Assembly (NCBI RefSeq): GCF_036046055.1
Contig: NZ_CP107939.1
Span: forward strand, 8,618,001-8,682,000
Origin: Nocardia sp. NBC_00403
GTDB lineage: Bacteria; Actinomycetota; Actinomycetes; Mycobacteriales; Mycobacteriaceae
DNA length: 64,000 nt
Direction: 5' to 3'
The position numbers and the translations under genes are program-made. The notes beneath the pieces are model-generated. The model was not told the origin of the DNA and did no database searches. It saw only the letters and a program-made list of their open reading frames with translations. Below are positions 51,161 to 61,428 of the stretch, piece by piece; position 1 is the first letter of the stretch, and each line of letters begins with the position of its first letter.

Positions 51161-51283
51161 TTGACGCAGCACAGCACTCCGCACACGGAGAGCCGTTCCG
51201 CAGATGACCTGTCAACACCCCATCGGGGCAGGGATCTCGACACCGCGAACATCTCCAGCTTCATGATGTGGCATAGCCGATGA
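51161..51283 (+). CDS. Small upstream ORF (40 codons) coupled to the M23 peptidase
   Basis: A TTG start ten bases after a strong GAGGAGG opens MTQHSTPHTESRSADDLSTP then HRGRDLDTANISSFMMWHSR. Its TGA overlaps the peptidase ATG in ATGA. The peptide is polar and has no membrane helix. It may be a regulatory upstream ORF that loads ribosomes onto the peptidase mRNA, whose own start has no ribosome site. Alternatively its N-terminal part is a remnant and the ORF is fortuitous. The strength of the ribosome site makes translation likely. Confidence 0.5.
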   Translation: MTQHSTPHTESRSADDLSTPHRGRDLDTANISSFMMWHSR

Positions 51284-52551
51284 ATCATCGCTCGACCCTC
51301 CCTACTTCCAATCGCGGTCGCTCCGGCCATCGTTATCGTGCCGATGACGAACCGTTCGGCGGCTACGCCGACCAGAGCAGACAGGGTGCCCCGGCAGCCG
51401 ACGCCCGATATGCGGCCCCCGCCGCCGGAGCGCATGCCGGATACGACTTCCACCCCGCAGGCGACCACCGCGACGACTCCTGGTCCGCGAACGGTGCATG
51501 GTCGCAACAGGATTCGTGGTCCGACGGCGGCGCGTGGTCGGCCGAGGAAGCGTGGGCGCCCGCCGCCGACAACTCGTGGGCGCCCGCCGCCGACAACTCG
51601 TGGACGCCCGAAGCCGACAATTCTTGGACGCCCGAAGCCGACAATTCTTGGACGCCCGAAGCCGGCGACTCCTGGACGCCCCATTCCGACGACTCGTGGA
51701 CTCCCGATACCGGTGATTCCTGGGCCCCCGACGCGGACGACTCGTGGGAACACGAGACGGACGACGCCGAATCCCCTGCCTTTCCCACTGTCATCCCCGG
51801 GCGCCGTTCGCAGCGCCGCGGCGGCGCACATCGAGTGCCCGCGCCACCGTCCTCGCTCAAGGGACGTGCCGCGGTCGTCGCTGTCGCGGCCGGCGCTGTC
51901 GTCGCCGCAGGCCAGGCCGCGTTCGCCTCGCCCGAACAGCCTTCGGCGACCGTCGACTACGAAGCCGCCGGTCAGATTCACGAGATCGCCGCGCAGTCGA
52001 TGAGCGTGTCCGATCCCACTGCCGCTCCGGATTCGCCTCAGGTGCTCAATGTCTCGGCCCCGAGCAACCTGGGCCAGTTCAACGACATCCTGCAAAAAGG
52101 GCAGAAGTACGCCGAGGATCTCGCCGCTGAAGAAGCCGCCAAGCTGCGCCCGCTGTTCACGAAGTTCGCCGCGGGCAATTTCACCTCCGGCTACGGCGCC
52201 CGCTGGGGCGTCCAGCACCTCGGCATCGACATCGCGGGCCCGATCGGAACCCCGATCTACGCGGTAGCCGACGGCACAGTCATCGAGGCCGGCCCGGCCA
52301 GCGGATTCGGCATGTGGGTTCGGCTGCTGCACGACGACGGCACCGTCACCATCTACGGCCACATCGACACCGCAACGGTGTCACAGGGCCAGCGAGTCCT
52401 GGCGGGCGATCAGATTGCCACCATCGGCAACCGCGGCTTCTCCACCGGCCCGCACTGCCACTTCGAGGTATGGCTCAACGGCCACGACAAGATCGACCCG
52501 CTGCCCTGGCTCGCCACCCGCGGCATCAGCCTCGGCCAACAGCGCGACTGA
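51280..52551 (+). CDS. M23-family (LytM) peptidoglycan endopeptidase with N-terminal repeats
   Basis: This is the Rv0950c-type cell-wall peptidase. The 423-residue protein has an unusual N-terminal segment of about 200 residues containing eight or nine repeats of (D/E)xSWxPxA type (DNSWAPAADNSWTPEADNSW and onward, residues about 85-165), a hydrophobic export segment (GRAAVVAVAAGAVVAAGQAA FA, about 200-222), a coiled stretch and the LytM domain with zinc ligands in HLGIDIAG, the H of GHIDTA and HxH in GPHCHFEVW. All metal ligands are present. It is exported and would cut peptide cross-bridges. The start overlaps a small upstream ORF. Confidence 0.88.
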   Translation: MNHRSTLPTSNRGRSGHRYRADDEPFGGYADQSRQGAPAADARYAAPAAGAHAGYDFHPAGDHRDDSWSANGAWSQQDSWSDGGAWSAEEAWAPAADNSWAPAADNSWTPEADNSWTPEADNSWTPEAGDSWTPHSDDSWTPDTGDSWAPDADDSWEHETDDAESPAFPTVIPGRRSQRRGGAHRVPAPPSSLKGRAAVVAVAAGAVVAAGQAAFASPEQPSATVDYEAAGQIHEIAAQSMSVSDPTAAPDSPQVLNVSAPSNLGQFNDILQKGQKYAEDLAAEEAAKLRPLFTKFAAGNFTSGYGARWGVQHLGIDIAGPIGTPIYAVADGTVIEAGPASGFGMWVRLLHDDGTVTIYGHIDTATVSQGQRVLAGDQIATIGNRGFSTGPHCHFEVWLNGHDKIDPLPWLATRGISLGQQRD

Positions 52552-52988
52552 CCAAGCCGCCACACCCGCCTCTGTAGGCATAGAACCCGCTTACCGGTGG
52601 GCTCGGCGCCGCCTCGGACCGATGGTCGCTGTGCCCTGATGTAGTGGCGCGGACTGCTGCCGCAGGTCTTGGTGCCGTGTCCCACACCGTCAACTGCTGC
52701 AGGCCTTGGACGCGTGTCTCGGACCGGCGATCGCTGGAGGCATCGCGCTCTGCCACACCGCCGCATTGCGCGCACCGACCACAGCTACTGCGCCCTTCGC
52801 GCATCGACGGCCACGGTAGGACTCGGCACCATGTCGCGCACCCCGACAGCCGACCGGTGTCCTGTCACAGGTCGGCGAATCCGAGGCCGCGCCGCGCCAC
52901 GGTGAGAAGGCCGAGATCGTGGCCGTCGCGTGGGTAGGTGATCAACGGCACGCTTCCTGCGTGCACCGGAGCGAGATAGCTTCTGGGT
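52552..52988. other. Intergenic region without a recognisable gene
   Basis: Short GC-rich frames on both strands lack starts and domains. The end of the region carries TAGCTT at 52977-52982, the likely -10 element of the next gene. Nothing else is supported. Confidence 0.4.
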
Positions 52989-54368
52989 ATGGCTCGTACA
53001 ACGACGTACACCCAATTCATTGCGCTGCCAACGGAAGACGTATGGCGAGTGCTGGGGGATCTGGATCGGTGGCCGGAGTGGAATGCGGCGGTCACTTCAG
53101 TGCGGTTGCATGGGGTGGTCGCGGTCGGCACTACTGGGGACTATCTGCCGCGCGGGTGGGTCCGCGAGGCGGTGCATGGGCGGACTGCGCCGCCGTTTGT
53201 GATCACGATGCTTGTTCCTGGGCGTGAACTGGCGCTGGAGCAACCGGAACCGGCGGGGCGAATGCGGATGTCGTGGACGCTGACGCCGCGCGACGGTGGG
53301 ACCGAGGTGACCCAGCGGCTCACCTTCAGCGGGGTGTCCGCGCCGATCGCCAGGGCCGTGGTCGGTCCGCAGCTGGAAACAGATGCCCGTGTGTGCTTTG
53401 CACGGCTCGCTCAGCTCGCCGGGATCGCTCCGGACGCTTCGGCCTTGCATGCGGTGATCGCGGGCGGCACCGGGGCATTGGGCAAGCAGATTGCCGCAGA
53501 CCTGACCTGCCGGGGCCATCGCGTGACCATCCTGACGCGGCGGCGCGACCCGGGGCTGCCGTTCGCGCAGGCGGAGTGGGACGGCAGGTCCGTCGGCGAA
53601 TGGATTGGTGTGCTGAAGAATTCGGAGCCGACCGCGGTGATCAATCTGGCCGGCAAGCTGGTCGACTGCCGGCCGACCCGACGCAATATCGATGAATTGC
53701 GCCGCAGCCGAGTGGATTCGACGCGCGCCCTGGTCGACGCAGCCGCCACGCTGGACGCGCCGATCGACTACTGGGTGCAGGCCGGCACGACCGCGATCTG
53801 GTCTGATGCGGGCGAAATCCGTTGCACCGAAACAACTCCGCTGCCGGTCGGGCTACCGCAGATGACCGGAGTGGCCGAGCCATGGGAGCGTGCCTTCGAT
53901 GGTGCAAATGCGCTGCACTCGACGATCCTGCGCACCTCGATCGTGCTCGACGCCCAGGCTCCCGCACTGAAACGACTCGGCCAATTGACCAAAGCCGGCC
54001 TCGGCGGCCGGGTCGGCAGCGGCAAGCAGTGGTTCAGCTGGATTCACATCGCAGACTGGCTCGCCATCGTCCGCGCCGCCCTCGGACTCGACCCCGAGGT
54101 CACGCTGCCGAACGGAATCCTGGTGGCCGCCACCGACTTCCCGGTCCGCAACCGCGAACTGATGACGGCGCTGCGCCGACACCTGCACCGCCCGCCCGCA
54201 CCGCCGACCCCGGCAGCCCTGCTGGCAGTAGGCGCGATCCTGCTGTGCTCGGACCCCGCCCTCGGCCTCACCGGCAGGCATGCAACCTCAACGGTGCTGC
54301 GCGAGGCCGGTTTCCGCTTCCAATACCCAAGCCTGGACGAAGCACTCAGCGATCTGCTGCCCCGCTGA
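52989..54368 (+). CDS. SRPBCC domain fused to a TIGR01777-type epimerase
   Basis: Residues 1-145 are a SRPBCC/START-like ligand-binding domain (YTQFIALPTEDVWRVLGDLD RWPEW). Residues about 155-459 are an atypical SDR epimerase (SDR39U1/TIGR01777): Rossmann loop AVIAGGTGALGKQIAADLTC, RRSRVDSTRALVDAAATLDA, VQAGTTAIWSDAGE, SWIHIADWLAIVRAALG and a C-terminal helix pair. The typical active-site Tyr is not in a YxxxK. This two-domain form is widespread in actinobacteria with unknown substrate. TAGCTT ends six bases before the ATG, suggesting a leaderless mRNA. It stands alone on the plus strand, converging with pcrA. Confidence 0.88.
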   Translation: MARTTTYTQFIALPTEDVWRVLGDLDRWPEWNAAVTSVRLHGVVAVGTTGDYLPRGWVREAVHGRTAPPFVITMLVPGRELALEQPEPAGRMRMSWTLTPRDGGTEVTQRLTFSGVSAPIARAVVGPQLETDARVCFARLAQLAGIAPDASALHAVIAGGTGALGKQIAADLTCRGHRVTILTRRRDPGLPFAQAEWDGRSVGEWIGVLKNSEPTAVINLAGKLVDCRPTRRNIDELRRSRVDSTRALVDAAATLDAPIDYWVQAGTTAIWSDAGEIRCTETTPLPVGLPQMTGVAEPWERAFDGANALHSTILRTSIVLDAQAPALKRLGQLTKAGLGGRVGSGKQWFSWIHIADWLAIVRAALGLDPEVTLPNGILVAATDFPVRNRELMTALRRHLHRPPAPPTPAALLAVGAILLCSDPALGLTGRHATSTVLREAGFRFQYPSLDEALSDLLPR

Positions 54369-54573
54369 TCGAACAACCAGATCGCAGAAAGCTGCCCGCT
54401 GGACCACAACGACCACCCACGACAGCGAGTGGCGCTGCCAGCGCGACCAGCCCGTCAGCGTGCTCACGCAGCCGCAGCTCGACAGACTCGATGCACCCGA
54501 GCGGACACGTCGAACCACCTCGGGGCGGCGGCTTGTCACCCTTCGATCAGCAGAGCGGTTGGCAGCCGCTGTC

Positions 54574-57141
54574 TCAGAGCTTGACCAGCGTCCGGCTGTA
54601 TTGCGGGATCAGGCGGATCTTTCCGGCAGTGCCGAAATCGATGGTGACGGTGGCCAACGGCCCGAAGCCTTCGGCCGCGACAACTCGGCCGAGGCCGTAT
54701 TTGTCGTCGGTGACCCGGTCCCCAACGGCAAGTACGAGATTGGCGTTGTTGCGGGTGGCGCCGCCGGGTGCGGGGCGGCGCGGGCCGCGGTCACCGCGCA
54801 CGCCGGGGCGCTGCTCGTTCCAGCCGTCGCCTCGGGTCCAGTCCCGTTCCACGCTGTCGTCGTCACCGCGACGCCGGATGCTGCGCGTCAGCGGTGAACC
54901 GCTCGGCTCCAGCCGCTTCCAGTCGATGAGGTGGCTCGGAATCTCCTGCAGGAAGCGAGATTCCGGGTTCGAGACGGGCTGGCCCCAGCCGGAACGGACT
55001 ACCGCGCGCGACAGGTACAGCCGTTGTCTGGCCCTGGTGATGCCGACGTAGGCGAGGCGGCGTTCCTCGGCGAGCTCGGAGGGATCGCCGAGCGCCCGCA
55101 TGTGCGGGAACTGGCCGTCCTCCCAGCCCGTCACGAACACGACGGGAAACTCCAGGCCCTTGGCGGTGTGCAGGGTCATCATCGTGACCACGCCCGCGCC
55201 CTCGTCGGGGATCTGATCGGTGTCGGCCACCAGCGAGACCCGCTCCAGGAAGGCCGCGAGCGAACCGGGATCCGGTTCACCATCGGCCGCCTCCGGCACC
55301 AGGCCCTCCTCGCGGGCCGCGGCGGCGTTGTTGTAGGCCTCGGAGCTGAATTCCCGTGCGACGCTGACCAATTCGTTCAGGTTGTCCAGCCGGGCGCCGT
55401 CCTGCGGGTCGTCGGACGCCGCCAACTCGGCGCGATAGCCGGTGCGTTCCAGCACCGCATCGACCACATTCCCGACATCCGGGAAGTCGAGGTCGGCCTG
55501 CGCGCCCGCCGCCCGAATCTGCTCGAGCAGCTCGAGGAACCCGGCGATCGCGCGCTGGGCGCGGGTGTTCAGCAGTGCGACCTTGCCCTCGGCGGCATCG
55601 CGCAGTGCCGCGGCGAAACCGATGCCGCGCTGTTCGGCATGCACGGCCACGCACGCCTCGGCGCGGTCACCGATGCCGCGGCGTGGGGTGTTGAGAATCC
55701 GGCGCAGGCTCACCGCGTCGTCGGGGTTCTCCAGTACGCGCAGGTAGGCGACGATGTCGCGCACCTCTTTGCGCTCGTAGAAGCGGACGCCACCGACCAC
55801 CTTGTACGGCAGACCCATTCGAATGAAGATCTCTTCCAGCGCGCGCGAGTTGTTGTTGGTGCGATAGAAGACCGCGACGTCGCCGTACGTGGCTTCCTTG
55901 GCATCCACCAGCCGGTCGATCTCGCGGGCCACGAAGGAGGCCTCGTCGTGCTCGTTGTCGGCGACATAGCCGGTGATCAGATCACCTTCGCCGGAATCGG
56001 TCCACAGTCGCTTGTCGCGACGGTTCTCGTTGCGCGAGATCACCGCGTTCGCGGCCGAAAGGATGTGCTGGGTGGACCGGTAATTCTGTTCCAGCAGAAT
56101 AGTTTCGGCATCCGGGAAGTCGCGTTCGAATTCCTCGATATTGCGGATGGTCGCGCCGCGGAAGGCGTAGATGGACTGGTCCGCGTCACCGACCACGCAC
56201 AGTTCACTCGGCGCCACCGCGTCCGGCGCCTCGCCGTCGCCGGATTCCGCTGCCTCGGTGTGGTGTCCGACCAGCTCACGCACCAGAATGTACTGCGCGT
56301 GGTTGGTGTCCTGATACTCGTCGACGAGCACGTGCCGGAAGCGGCGACGGTAGTACTCCGCGACCTGCGGGTGGTTTTGCAGCAGCGCCACCGTCTCGCC
56401 GATCAGGTCGTCGAAATCCATCGCGTTCGCCGCGCGCAGTCGGCGCTGATATTCGGTGTAGACCCTGGCGATGAGACCCGGCAATTCGGTCTCGTCGGAT
56501 TCGGCGTCCGCCGTTGCCTGCGCGGGCCCGATGAGCTCGTTCTTCAGATTCGAGATGGCGGTCGCGAGTAGCCGCGCCGAGTATTTCTTCACATCGATGT
56601 CGAAGTCGCGGCTGATCATCGTGAGCAGTCGCCGCGAATCGTCGGCATCGTAGATGGAGAAATTCGAATTCAGCCCGGGCAGCAGGGCCGACTGCATGCG
56701 CAGGATGCGTACGCAGCTGGAGTGGAATGTGGAAACCCACATATTGTTGGCGCGCGGGCCGACCAGACCGATGACGCGTTCCCGCATCTCCGCAGCAGCC
56801 TTGTTGGTGAAGGTGATGGCCAGGATCTGGCCGGGCGTCGCGCCGCGCGCGGCGAGCAGATAGGCGATGCGCCTGGTCAGCACGGCGGTCTTGCCCGAGC
56901 CCGCGCCCGCGACGATCAGCAGCGGCGCGCCGGTGTGCACGACCGCGGCGCGCTGTTGCGGGTTGAGACCCTCGAGTAGCCGCTCGGCCTCTTCGGCCTT
57001 GCGTTGCTCCCTTTCGAGGCGGCGCTGCTCAGGGGACTGCGCCGAATCCACGGCACGACCATCGTCGACCTGCGGTTTCTTGGCTGAGTCCTGGTGCCGA
57101 GTCTGCCCGGCCTGCATCTGGGGAGCCACCGTGATGTCCAT
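54574..57141 (-). CDS. pcrA: ATP-dependent DNA helicase PcrA/UvrD1
   Basis: Superfamily 1A helicases unwind DNA during repair and displace RecA. The 855-residue protein shows the Q motif (GLNPQQRAAVVHTG), Walker A VAGAGSGKTAVLTRRI, Ia (ITFTNKAAAEMRERV), II (LVDEYQDTNHAQYILV), III (VGDADQSIYAFRGA), IV (LLEQNYRST), V (MMTLHTAKGLEFPVVFVTGW) and VI (RRLAYVGITRARQRLYLSRA). The C-terminus ends in a tudor-like module (RVTDDKYGLGRVVAAEGFGP) that in the mycobacterial enzyme binds RNA polymerase or Ku. The N-terminal 40 residues are a charged extension. It is the Rv0949 homologue, in the same place relative to chorismate mutase. Confidence 0.95.
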   Translation of the reverse strand: MDITVAPQMQAGQTRHQDSAKKPQVDDGRAVDSAQSPEQRRLEREQRKAEEAERLLEGLNPQQRAAVVHTGAPLLIVAGAGSGKTAVLTRRIAYLLAARGATPGQILAITFTNKAAAEMRERVIGLVGPRANNMWVSTFHSSCVRILRMQSALLPGLNSNFSIYDADDSRRLLTMISRDFDIDVKKYSARLLATAISNLKNELIGPAQATADAESDETELPGLIARVYTEYQRRLRAANAMDFDDLIGETVALLQNHPQVAEYYRRRFRHVLVDEYQDTNHAQYILVRELVGHHTEAAESGDGEAPDAVAPSELCVVGDADQSIYAFRGATIRNIEEFERDFPDAETILLEQNYRSTQHILSAANAVISRNENRRDKRLWTDSGEGDLITGYVADNEHDEASFVAREIDRLVDAKEATYGDVAVFYRTNNNSRALEEIFIRMGLPYKVVGGVRFYERKEVRDIVAYLRVLENPDDAVSLRRILNTPRRGIGDRAEACVAVHAEQRGIGFAAALRDAAEGKVALLNTRAQRAIAGFLELLEQIRAAGAQADLDFPDVGNVVDAVLERTGYRAELAASDDPQDGARLDNLNELVSVAREFSSEAYNNAAAAREEGLVPEAADGEPDPGSLAAFLERVSLVADTDQIPDEGAGVVTMMTLHTAKGLEFPVVFVTGWEDGQFPHMRALGDPSELAEERRLAYVGITRARQRLYLSRAVVRSGWGQPVSNPESRFLQEIPSHLIDWKRLEPSGSPLTRSIRRRGDDDSVERDWTRGDGWNEQRPGVRGDRGPRRPAPGGATRNNANLVLAVGDRVTDDKYGLGRVVAAEGFGPLATVTIDFGTAGKIRLIPQYSRTLVKL

Positions 57142-57522
57142 CGTCCATCAACGCTACCGGCGGCTACCGACAGAGATGAAGTCCCCGCTCCCGTCGATGT
57201 CTGTTCGGCGGCGTGTCGGCGAACGATGAGTGAACAGCCGCAGCGTGTCCCGGGCGGCAAATCTGTGACGGCGCTCTCAGCAGATTCACAAAATGAAGTG
57301 TTTTGCATTGCTTCGGACCCATGGCACACTGGCCACATGGTCTGCGCTCGAGGGATGTATCCGATACGGTTAACAGCCGGATATCGTGATGGCAGACCCT
57401 ACGCCTGAGCGCCCGTCCGGGGGGACAATGCAACACCCAAACAGGTCTGTTGCACGGTGAAAGAACCGATCGGTAACGAGCCGGGCTCACCCGCCGATCC
57501 ATGTTCTGACACGAGGAGATGA
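57142..57522. other. Divergent promoter region of pcrA and chorismate mutase
   Basis: The 380-bp gap holds no gene. An AT-richer patch (57290-57320) and ribosome-site sequence GAGGAG at its right end are visible; a short inverted repeat lies near 57355-57385. No consensus operator is recognised. Confidence 0.45.
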
Positions 57523-57819
57523 ATGATGAGCACGCCTGCCACGACGACCGGGTCCGACTCGGCTCTCCCGCACTCCGAGGCGGAGATCGAGAAGCTCCGC
57601 AAGGAGATCGACCAGCTCGACGCGGAAATCCTCGCCGCCATCAAGCGCCGAACCGAGATCTCCAGGATTATCGGCCGCACGCGCATGGCTTCCGGCGGAA
57701 CCCGCCTCGTGCACAGTCGTGAGATGAAGGTGCTCGAGCGCTTCAGTGAACTCGGCCAGGAGGGCCACACCCTCGCGATGCTGCTGCTGCGGCTCGGCCG
57801 CGGCCGCCTCGGCCACTGA
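57523..57819 (+). CDS. aroQ: Chorismate mutase, AroQ type
   Basis: The enzyme converts chorismate to prephenate for Phe and Tyr synthesis. The 98-residue helical protein fits the small AroQ-delta class (Rv0948c): EIEKLRKEIDQLDAEILAAI KRRTEISRIIGRTRMASGGT, then RLVHSREMKVLERFSELGQE and a short C-terminal helix. Catalytic Arg and Lys residues lie in KRRTE and RLVHSREM. Family members are activated by the DAHP synthase AroG. ACGAGGAG precedes two consecutive ATGs, so the first residue is uncertain by one. It is divergent from pcrA as in M. tuberculosis. Confidence 0.93.
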   Translation: MMSTPATTTGSDSALPHSEAEIEKLRKEIDQLDAEILAAIKRRTEISRIIGRTRMASGGTRLVHSREMKVLERFSELGQEGHTLAMLLLRLGRGRLGH

Positions 57820-57904
57820 CTGCCTGCCCGCCGGGCTACCGACCCGCCGCGCACGCGGCCCCCACACTCATGCGGCGATCGTAAGACCTCCGCATTCCCA
57901 AAGG

Positions 57905-57932
57905 CCGCCCCGGGTGTTCACCCCCGGGGCGG
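57905..57932. terminator. Shared terminator between aroQ and the aldehyde dehydrogenase gene
   Basis: CCGCCCCGGG and CCCGGGGCGG form a 10-bp stem with an eight-base loop. It lies between two convergent genes and can end transcription from both. Confidence 0.85.
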
Positions 57933-57956
57933 TCGTTTCGCGTCCGGGACCGGCGC

Positions 57957-59411
57957 TCAGGTGAGCGCGATGTACTTGGTGGACAAGTACTCTTCGATGC
58001 CCTCGATACCGCCCTCTCGGCCGAAGCCAGAGGCCTTCACACCACCGAAGGGCGCGGCGGGGTCGGAGATCACGCCACGATTGACCCCGACCATGCCGCT
58101 GTCCAGACCCTCCGCGACGCGCAGCGCGCGATCGAGGTCGCGGGTGTAGACATAGCTGACCAAACCGAATTCGGTGTCGTTGGCGGCGGCGAGCCCCTCG
58201 GCCTCGGTCTCGAAACCGACGATCGGCGCGACCGGCCCGAACACCTCCTCGCGCAGGATCCTGGCGTGCGGCGGCACCTCCGTCAGGATGGTCGCGGGGT
58301 AGAACCAGCCGGGGCCGCCCGGCGCCTTGCCGCCCAGCTGCACCTGCGCGCCCGCCGACACCGCGTCCTCGACGAGTTCGCTCACGATGTTCAGCTGGTC
58401 CTCGCTGATCAGCGGGCCGAGGGTGGTGCCGGGGTCGGTGCCGGGACCGAGCGTGACGGTGCTCGACATGATCTCGACGAACTTGGTGGTGAACTCCTCG
58501 AGCACGCCGCTCTGCACATGGAAGCGGTTGGCCGCGGTGCATGCCTCGCCGCCGTTGCGCAGCTTGGCGAGCATCGCGCCCTGCACGGCCGCGTCGATAT
58601 CGGCATCGTCGAACACCACGAACGGCGCGTTGCCGCCGAGTTCCATCGAGGTACGCAACAGTCCGTGGGCCGACTTCTCGACGAGTTGCTTGCCGACCTC
58701 GGTCGATCCGGTAAAGGTGAGCTTGCGCAGGCGCGGATCGTCGAGCAGCGGCTGCGTCACCGTGCCGGAACGGCTGGAGGTGATCACCGAGAGCACGCCG
58801 TGCGGCAGACCGGCCTCGCTGCACAGCTTCGCTAGCAGCAGCATGGTCAGCGGGGTCGCCGAAGCGGGCTTGACGATCATCGTGCAGCCCGCGGCGAGCG
58901 CGGGACCGATCTTGCGAGTCCCCATGGCCAGCGGGAAGTTCCACGGCGTAATCGCCAGACACGGTCCGACCGGCTGCTTGTGCACCATGATCCGGCCGGC
59001 GCCGGACGGCGCGTGCAGATAGCGCCCGTGCACGCGCACGGCCTCTTCGCTGAACCAGCGAAAGAACTCGGCGCCATAGCGCACCTCGTTGCGACTCTCC
59101 GGCAGCGCCTTGCCCATTTCCAAGGTCATCAGCAGCGCGAATTCCTCGGCGCGTGCGGTGATCGCCTCGAACACCGCGCGCAGGATCTCGCCACGCTCCC
59201 GCGCCGAGGTCGCGGCCCAATCCGCCTGTGCCGCGTCGGCCGCGTCGAGCGCGCGCACCGCGTCCGCCGGCGTCGCGTCCGCGACGTGCGTCAACACCTC
59301 CCCGGTGGCCGGATTGTGCACCTCGAAAGTGCCGCCTCCGGTGGCATCGACCGGCCCGCCGATCCACAACTGTGTCGGTACTGACTGAAGAAGTTCGCGT
59401 TCGGACACCAT
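57957..59411 (-). CDS. gabD: Succinate-semialdehyde dehydrogenase family protein
   Basis: The 484-residue enzyme oxidises succinate semialdehyde to succinate with NAD(P)+. It has the aldehyde dehydrogenase signature: TPWNFPLAM (residues about 155), cofactor loop FTGSTEVGK, general base E257 in [14 protein letters not shown] and nucleophile C291 in [12 protein letters not shown]. The C-terminal [20 protein letters not shown] is typical of GabD/SSADH. NAD or NADP preference cannot be read safely. The GTG start MVSERELLQ has no obvious ribosome site. Other aldehyde substrates are possible; the SSADH call rests on overall pattern and on Mycobacterium gabD1/2-like motifs. Confidence 0.88.
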   Translation of the reverse strand: MVSERELLQSVPTQLWIGGPVDATGGGTFEVHNPATGEVLTHVADATPADAVRALDAADAAQADWAATSARERGEILRAVFEAITARAEEFALLMTLEMGKALPESRNEVRYGAEFFRWFSEEAVRVHGRYLHAPSGAGRIMVHKQPVGPCLAITPWNFPLAMGTRKIGPALAAGCTMIVKPASATPLTMLLLAKLCSEAGLPHGVLSVITSSRSGTVTQPLLDDPRLRKLTFTGSTEVGKQLVEKSAHGLLRTSMELGGNAPFVVFDDADIDAAVQGAMLAKLRNGGEACTAANRFHVQSGVLEEFTTKFVEIMSSTVTLGPGTDPGTTLGPLISEDQLNIVSELVEDAVSAGAQVQLGGKAPGGPGWFYPATILTEVPPHARILREEVFGPVAPIVGFETEAEGLAAANDTEFGLVSYVYTRDLDRALRVAEGLDSGMVGVNRGVISDPAAPFGGVKASGFGREGGIEGIEEYLSTKYIALT

Positions 59412-59570
59412 GTCGCCAGCCTATGCCGACCGCTCGACCGATCGCCGGCGAAATCTCCCGCGACCGAGCGGGTGCCACGGACCCGGCTCCGGTGGCCCAG
59501 GGCCCAACACCCGCCCAAGTTTCCGTACCTTCCCTGCGCGGCGGATCGAGGGCTTGTACCCTCGGCGAAC

Positions 59571-61208
59571 GTGAGCAGCGACATCACCGCATCGGCGGCA
59601 TGGGGGAAACTGCACGATCACCACGGCGCGGTCGCCGAGCGACACCTGCGTGAGTTCTTCGCCGACGATCCTGCCCGTGGCCGTGAGCTGACCGTCCAGG
59701 TTGCCGACCTGCACATCGACTACAGCAAGCACCGCGTCACGCGGGAAACCCTGGAGCTGCTGGTCGAATTGGCGCGCGAGGCAGGCATCGTCGAGCGCCG
59801 GGACGCGATGTTCCGCGGCGCGCACATCAACACCTCGGAGAACCGGGCGGTCGAGCACATCGCGCTGCGCCTGCCCGCCGGTGAATCACTGATCGTGGAC
59901 GACGCCGACGCGGTCGCCGAGGTGCACGAGGTGCTGCGGCGGATGGGCGAATTCACCGACTCGCTGCGCTCGGGCGAATGGCGCGGCGCGACCGGCGAAC
60001 GGATCACCACGGTGGTCAATATCGGGATCGGCGGGTCGGATCTCGGACCCGAGATGGTCCATCGCGCGCTGCGCCACTACGCCGACGCCGGGATCGGCGC
60101 ACGCTTCGTGTCGAATGTCGACCCCGCGGACTTGGTCGCGAAACTCGACGGCCTCGATCCGGCGACCACGCTGTTCATTGTTGCGTCCAAGACGTTCTCG
60201 ACACTGGAGACCTTGACCAATGCCACCGCCGCGCGGCGCTGGCTGGTGGCGGCACTCGGCGCGGACGCCGTCGCCCAGCACTTCGTCGCGGTGTCGACGA
60301 ACGCCGAGCGGGTCGCCGAATTCGGCATCGACACCGCGAACATGTTCGGGTTCTGGGACTGGGTCGGCGGACGCTACTCGGTGGATTCCGCCATCGGCCT
60401 TTCGGTGATGGCGACGATCGGCAAGGAACGCTTCGGCGAGTTCCTCGCCGGCATGCACGCCGTCGACCAGCATTTCGCGACCGCCCCGCTCGCGGCGAAC
60501 GGTCCGGTGCTGCTCGGCCTGCTCGGTGTCTGGTACTCGAACTTCTTCGGCGCGGAATCCCGTGCGGTGCTGCCTTATTCGAACGATCTCGCACGCTTTC
60601 CCGCCTACTTGCAGCAGCTGACCATGGAGTCCAACGGCAAGTCGGTGCGCGCCGACGGCACGCCGGTGACCACCTCGACCGGGGAAATCTTCTGGGGCGA
60701 ACCGGGTACCAACGGCCAGCACGCCTTCTATCAGCTGCTGCACCAGGGCACCCGCCTGATCCCTGCGGACTTCATCGGATTCGCCCGTCCCACCGATGAT
60801 CTACCCACCCGCGACGGCACCGGCAGCATGCACGACATCCTGATGAGCAACCTGTTCGCCCAGACCAAGGTGCTCGCCTTCGGCAAGACCGCCGAGGAGA
60901 TCGCCGCCGAAGGCACCGACCCGAAGGTGGTGCCGCACAAGGTGATGCCGGGCAACCGGCCGAGCACCAGCATCCTCGCCCCGCAACTGACGCCGTCGGT
61001 GGTCGGCCAGCTGATCGCCCTGTACGAACATCAGGTCTTCGTCGAAGGCACCATCTGGGGCATCGACAGCTTCGACCAGTGGGGCGTCGAACTGGGCAAA
61101 CAGCAGGCCCTCGCGGTGGCGCCACTGCTCACCTCCCCGGAAGAGCCCGAGCCCCAAGGGGATTCCTCCACCGACGCGCTGATCCGCTGGTATCGCGCCA
61201 ACCGCTGA
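59571..61208 (+). CDS. pgi: Glucose-6-phosphate isomerase
   Basis: Pgi interconverts glucose-6-phosphate and fructose-6-phosphate. The 545-residue product shows [61 protein letters not shown]-equivalent [32 protein letters not shown] (catalytic Glu/His region) and the C-terminal [12 protein letters not shown]. All signature blocks are intact. GTG 59571 ([14 protein letters not shown]) is chosen: TACCCT ends eight bases before it and the region upstream is not family-like. No ribosome site is present, so a leaderless transcript is likely. It is divergent from the dehydrogenase gene. Confidence 0.95.
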   Translation: MSSDITASAAWGKLHDHHGAVAERHLREFFADDPARGRELTVQVADLHIDYSKHRVTRETLELLVELAREAGIVERRDAMFRGAHINTSENRAVEHIALRLPAGESLIVDDADAVAEVHEVLRRMGEFTDSLRSGEWRGATGERITTVVNIGIGGSDLGPEMVHRALRHYADAGIGARFVSNVDPADLVAKLDGLDPATTLFIVASKTFSTLETLTNATAARRWLVAALGADAVAQHFVAVSTNAERVAEFGIDTANMFGFWDWVGGRYSVDSAIGLSVMATIGKERFGEFLAGMHAVDQHFATAPLAANGPVLLGLLGVWYSNFFGAESRAVLPYSNDLARFPAYLQQLTMESNGKSVRADGTPVTTSTGEIFWGEPGTNGQHAFYQLLHQGTRLIPADFIGFARPTDDLPTRDGTGSMHDILMSNLFAQTKVLAFGKTAEEIAAEGTDPKVVPHKVMPGNRPSTSILAPQLTPSVVGQLIALYEHQVFVEGTIWGIDSFDQWGVELGKQQALAVAPLLTSPEEPEPQGDSSTDALIRWYRANR

Positions 61209-61428
61209 CAGACGTCGCTGAGCGTGCTGTCTCGGAAACGTCTGTCATGCCGGGTGTTTCGCACGCCTGCGGCCTCCAGTGGGCGGGTAATGCTGGTGTC
61301 GCCGTGTTGCGCGTCGGGTGCGCGAGCCCGGAGATTCGCCGAGACTGCTTCATCGGTCCAAGATTGCCGTCGAGCCGCAGCACTCGCCGAGCCGTTTCGA
61401 CCCGGACGAATGTCCGGGTATCGAGACC

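Noticed and set aside
50736..51280. c-di-AMP (ydaO-type) riboswitch before the M23 peptidase
   Set aside because: Such riboswitches are frequent before actinobacterial cell-wall hydrolases, but I could not trace the conserved core; only a simple 8-bp hairpin is visible.
54931..56571. 546-codon plus-strand frame opposite pcrA
   Set aside because: Antisense shadow of a helicase with all motifs present.
57868..59478. Arg-rich minus-strand frame overlapping the aldehyde dehydrogenase gene
   Set aside because: It is a second frame of the same strand; the dehydrogenase frame carries the catalytic residues.
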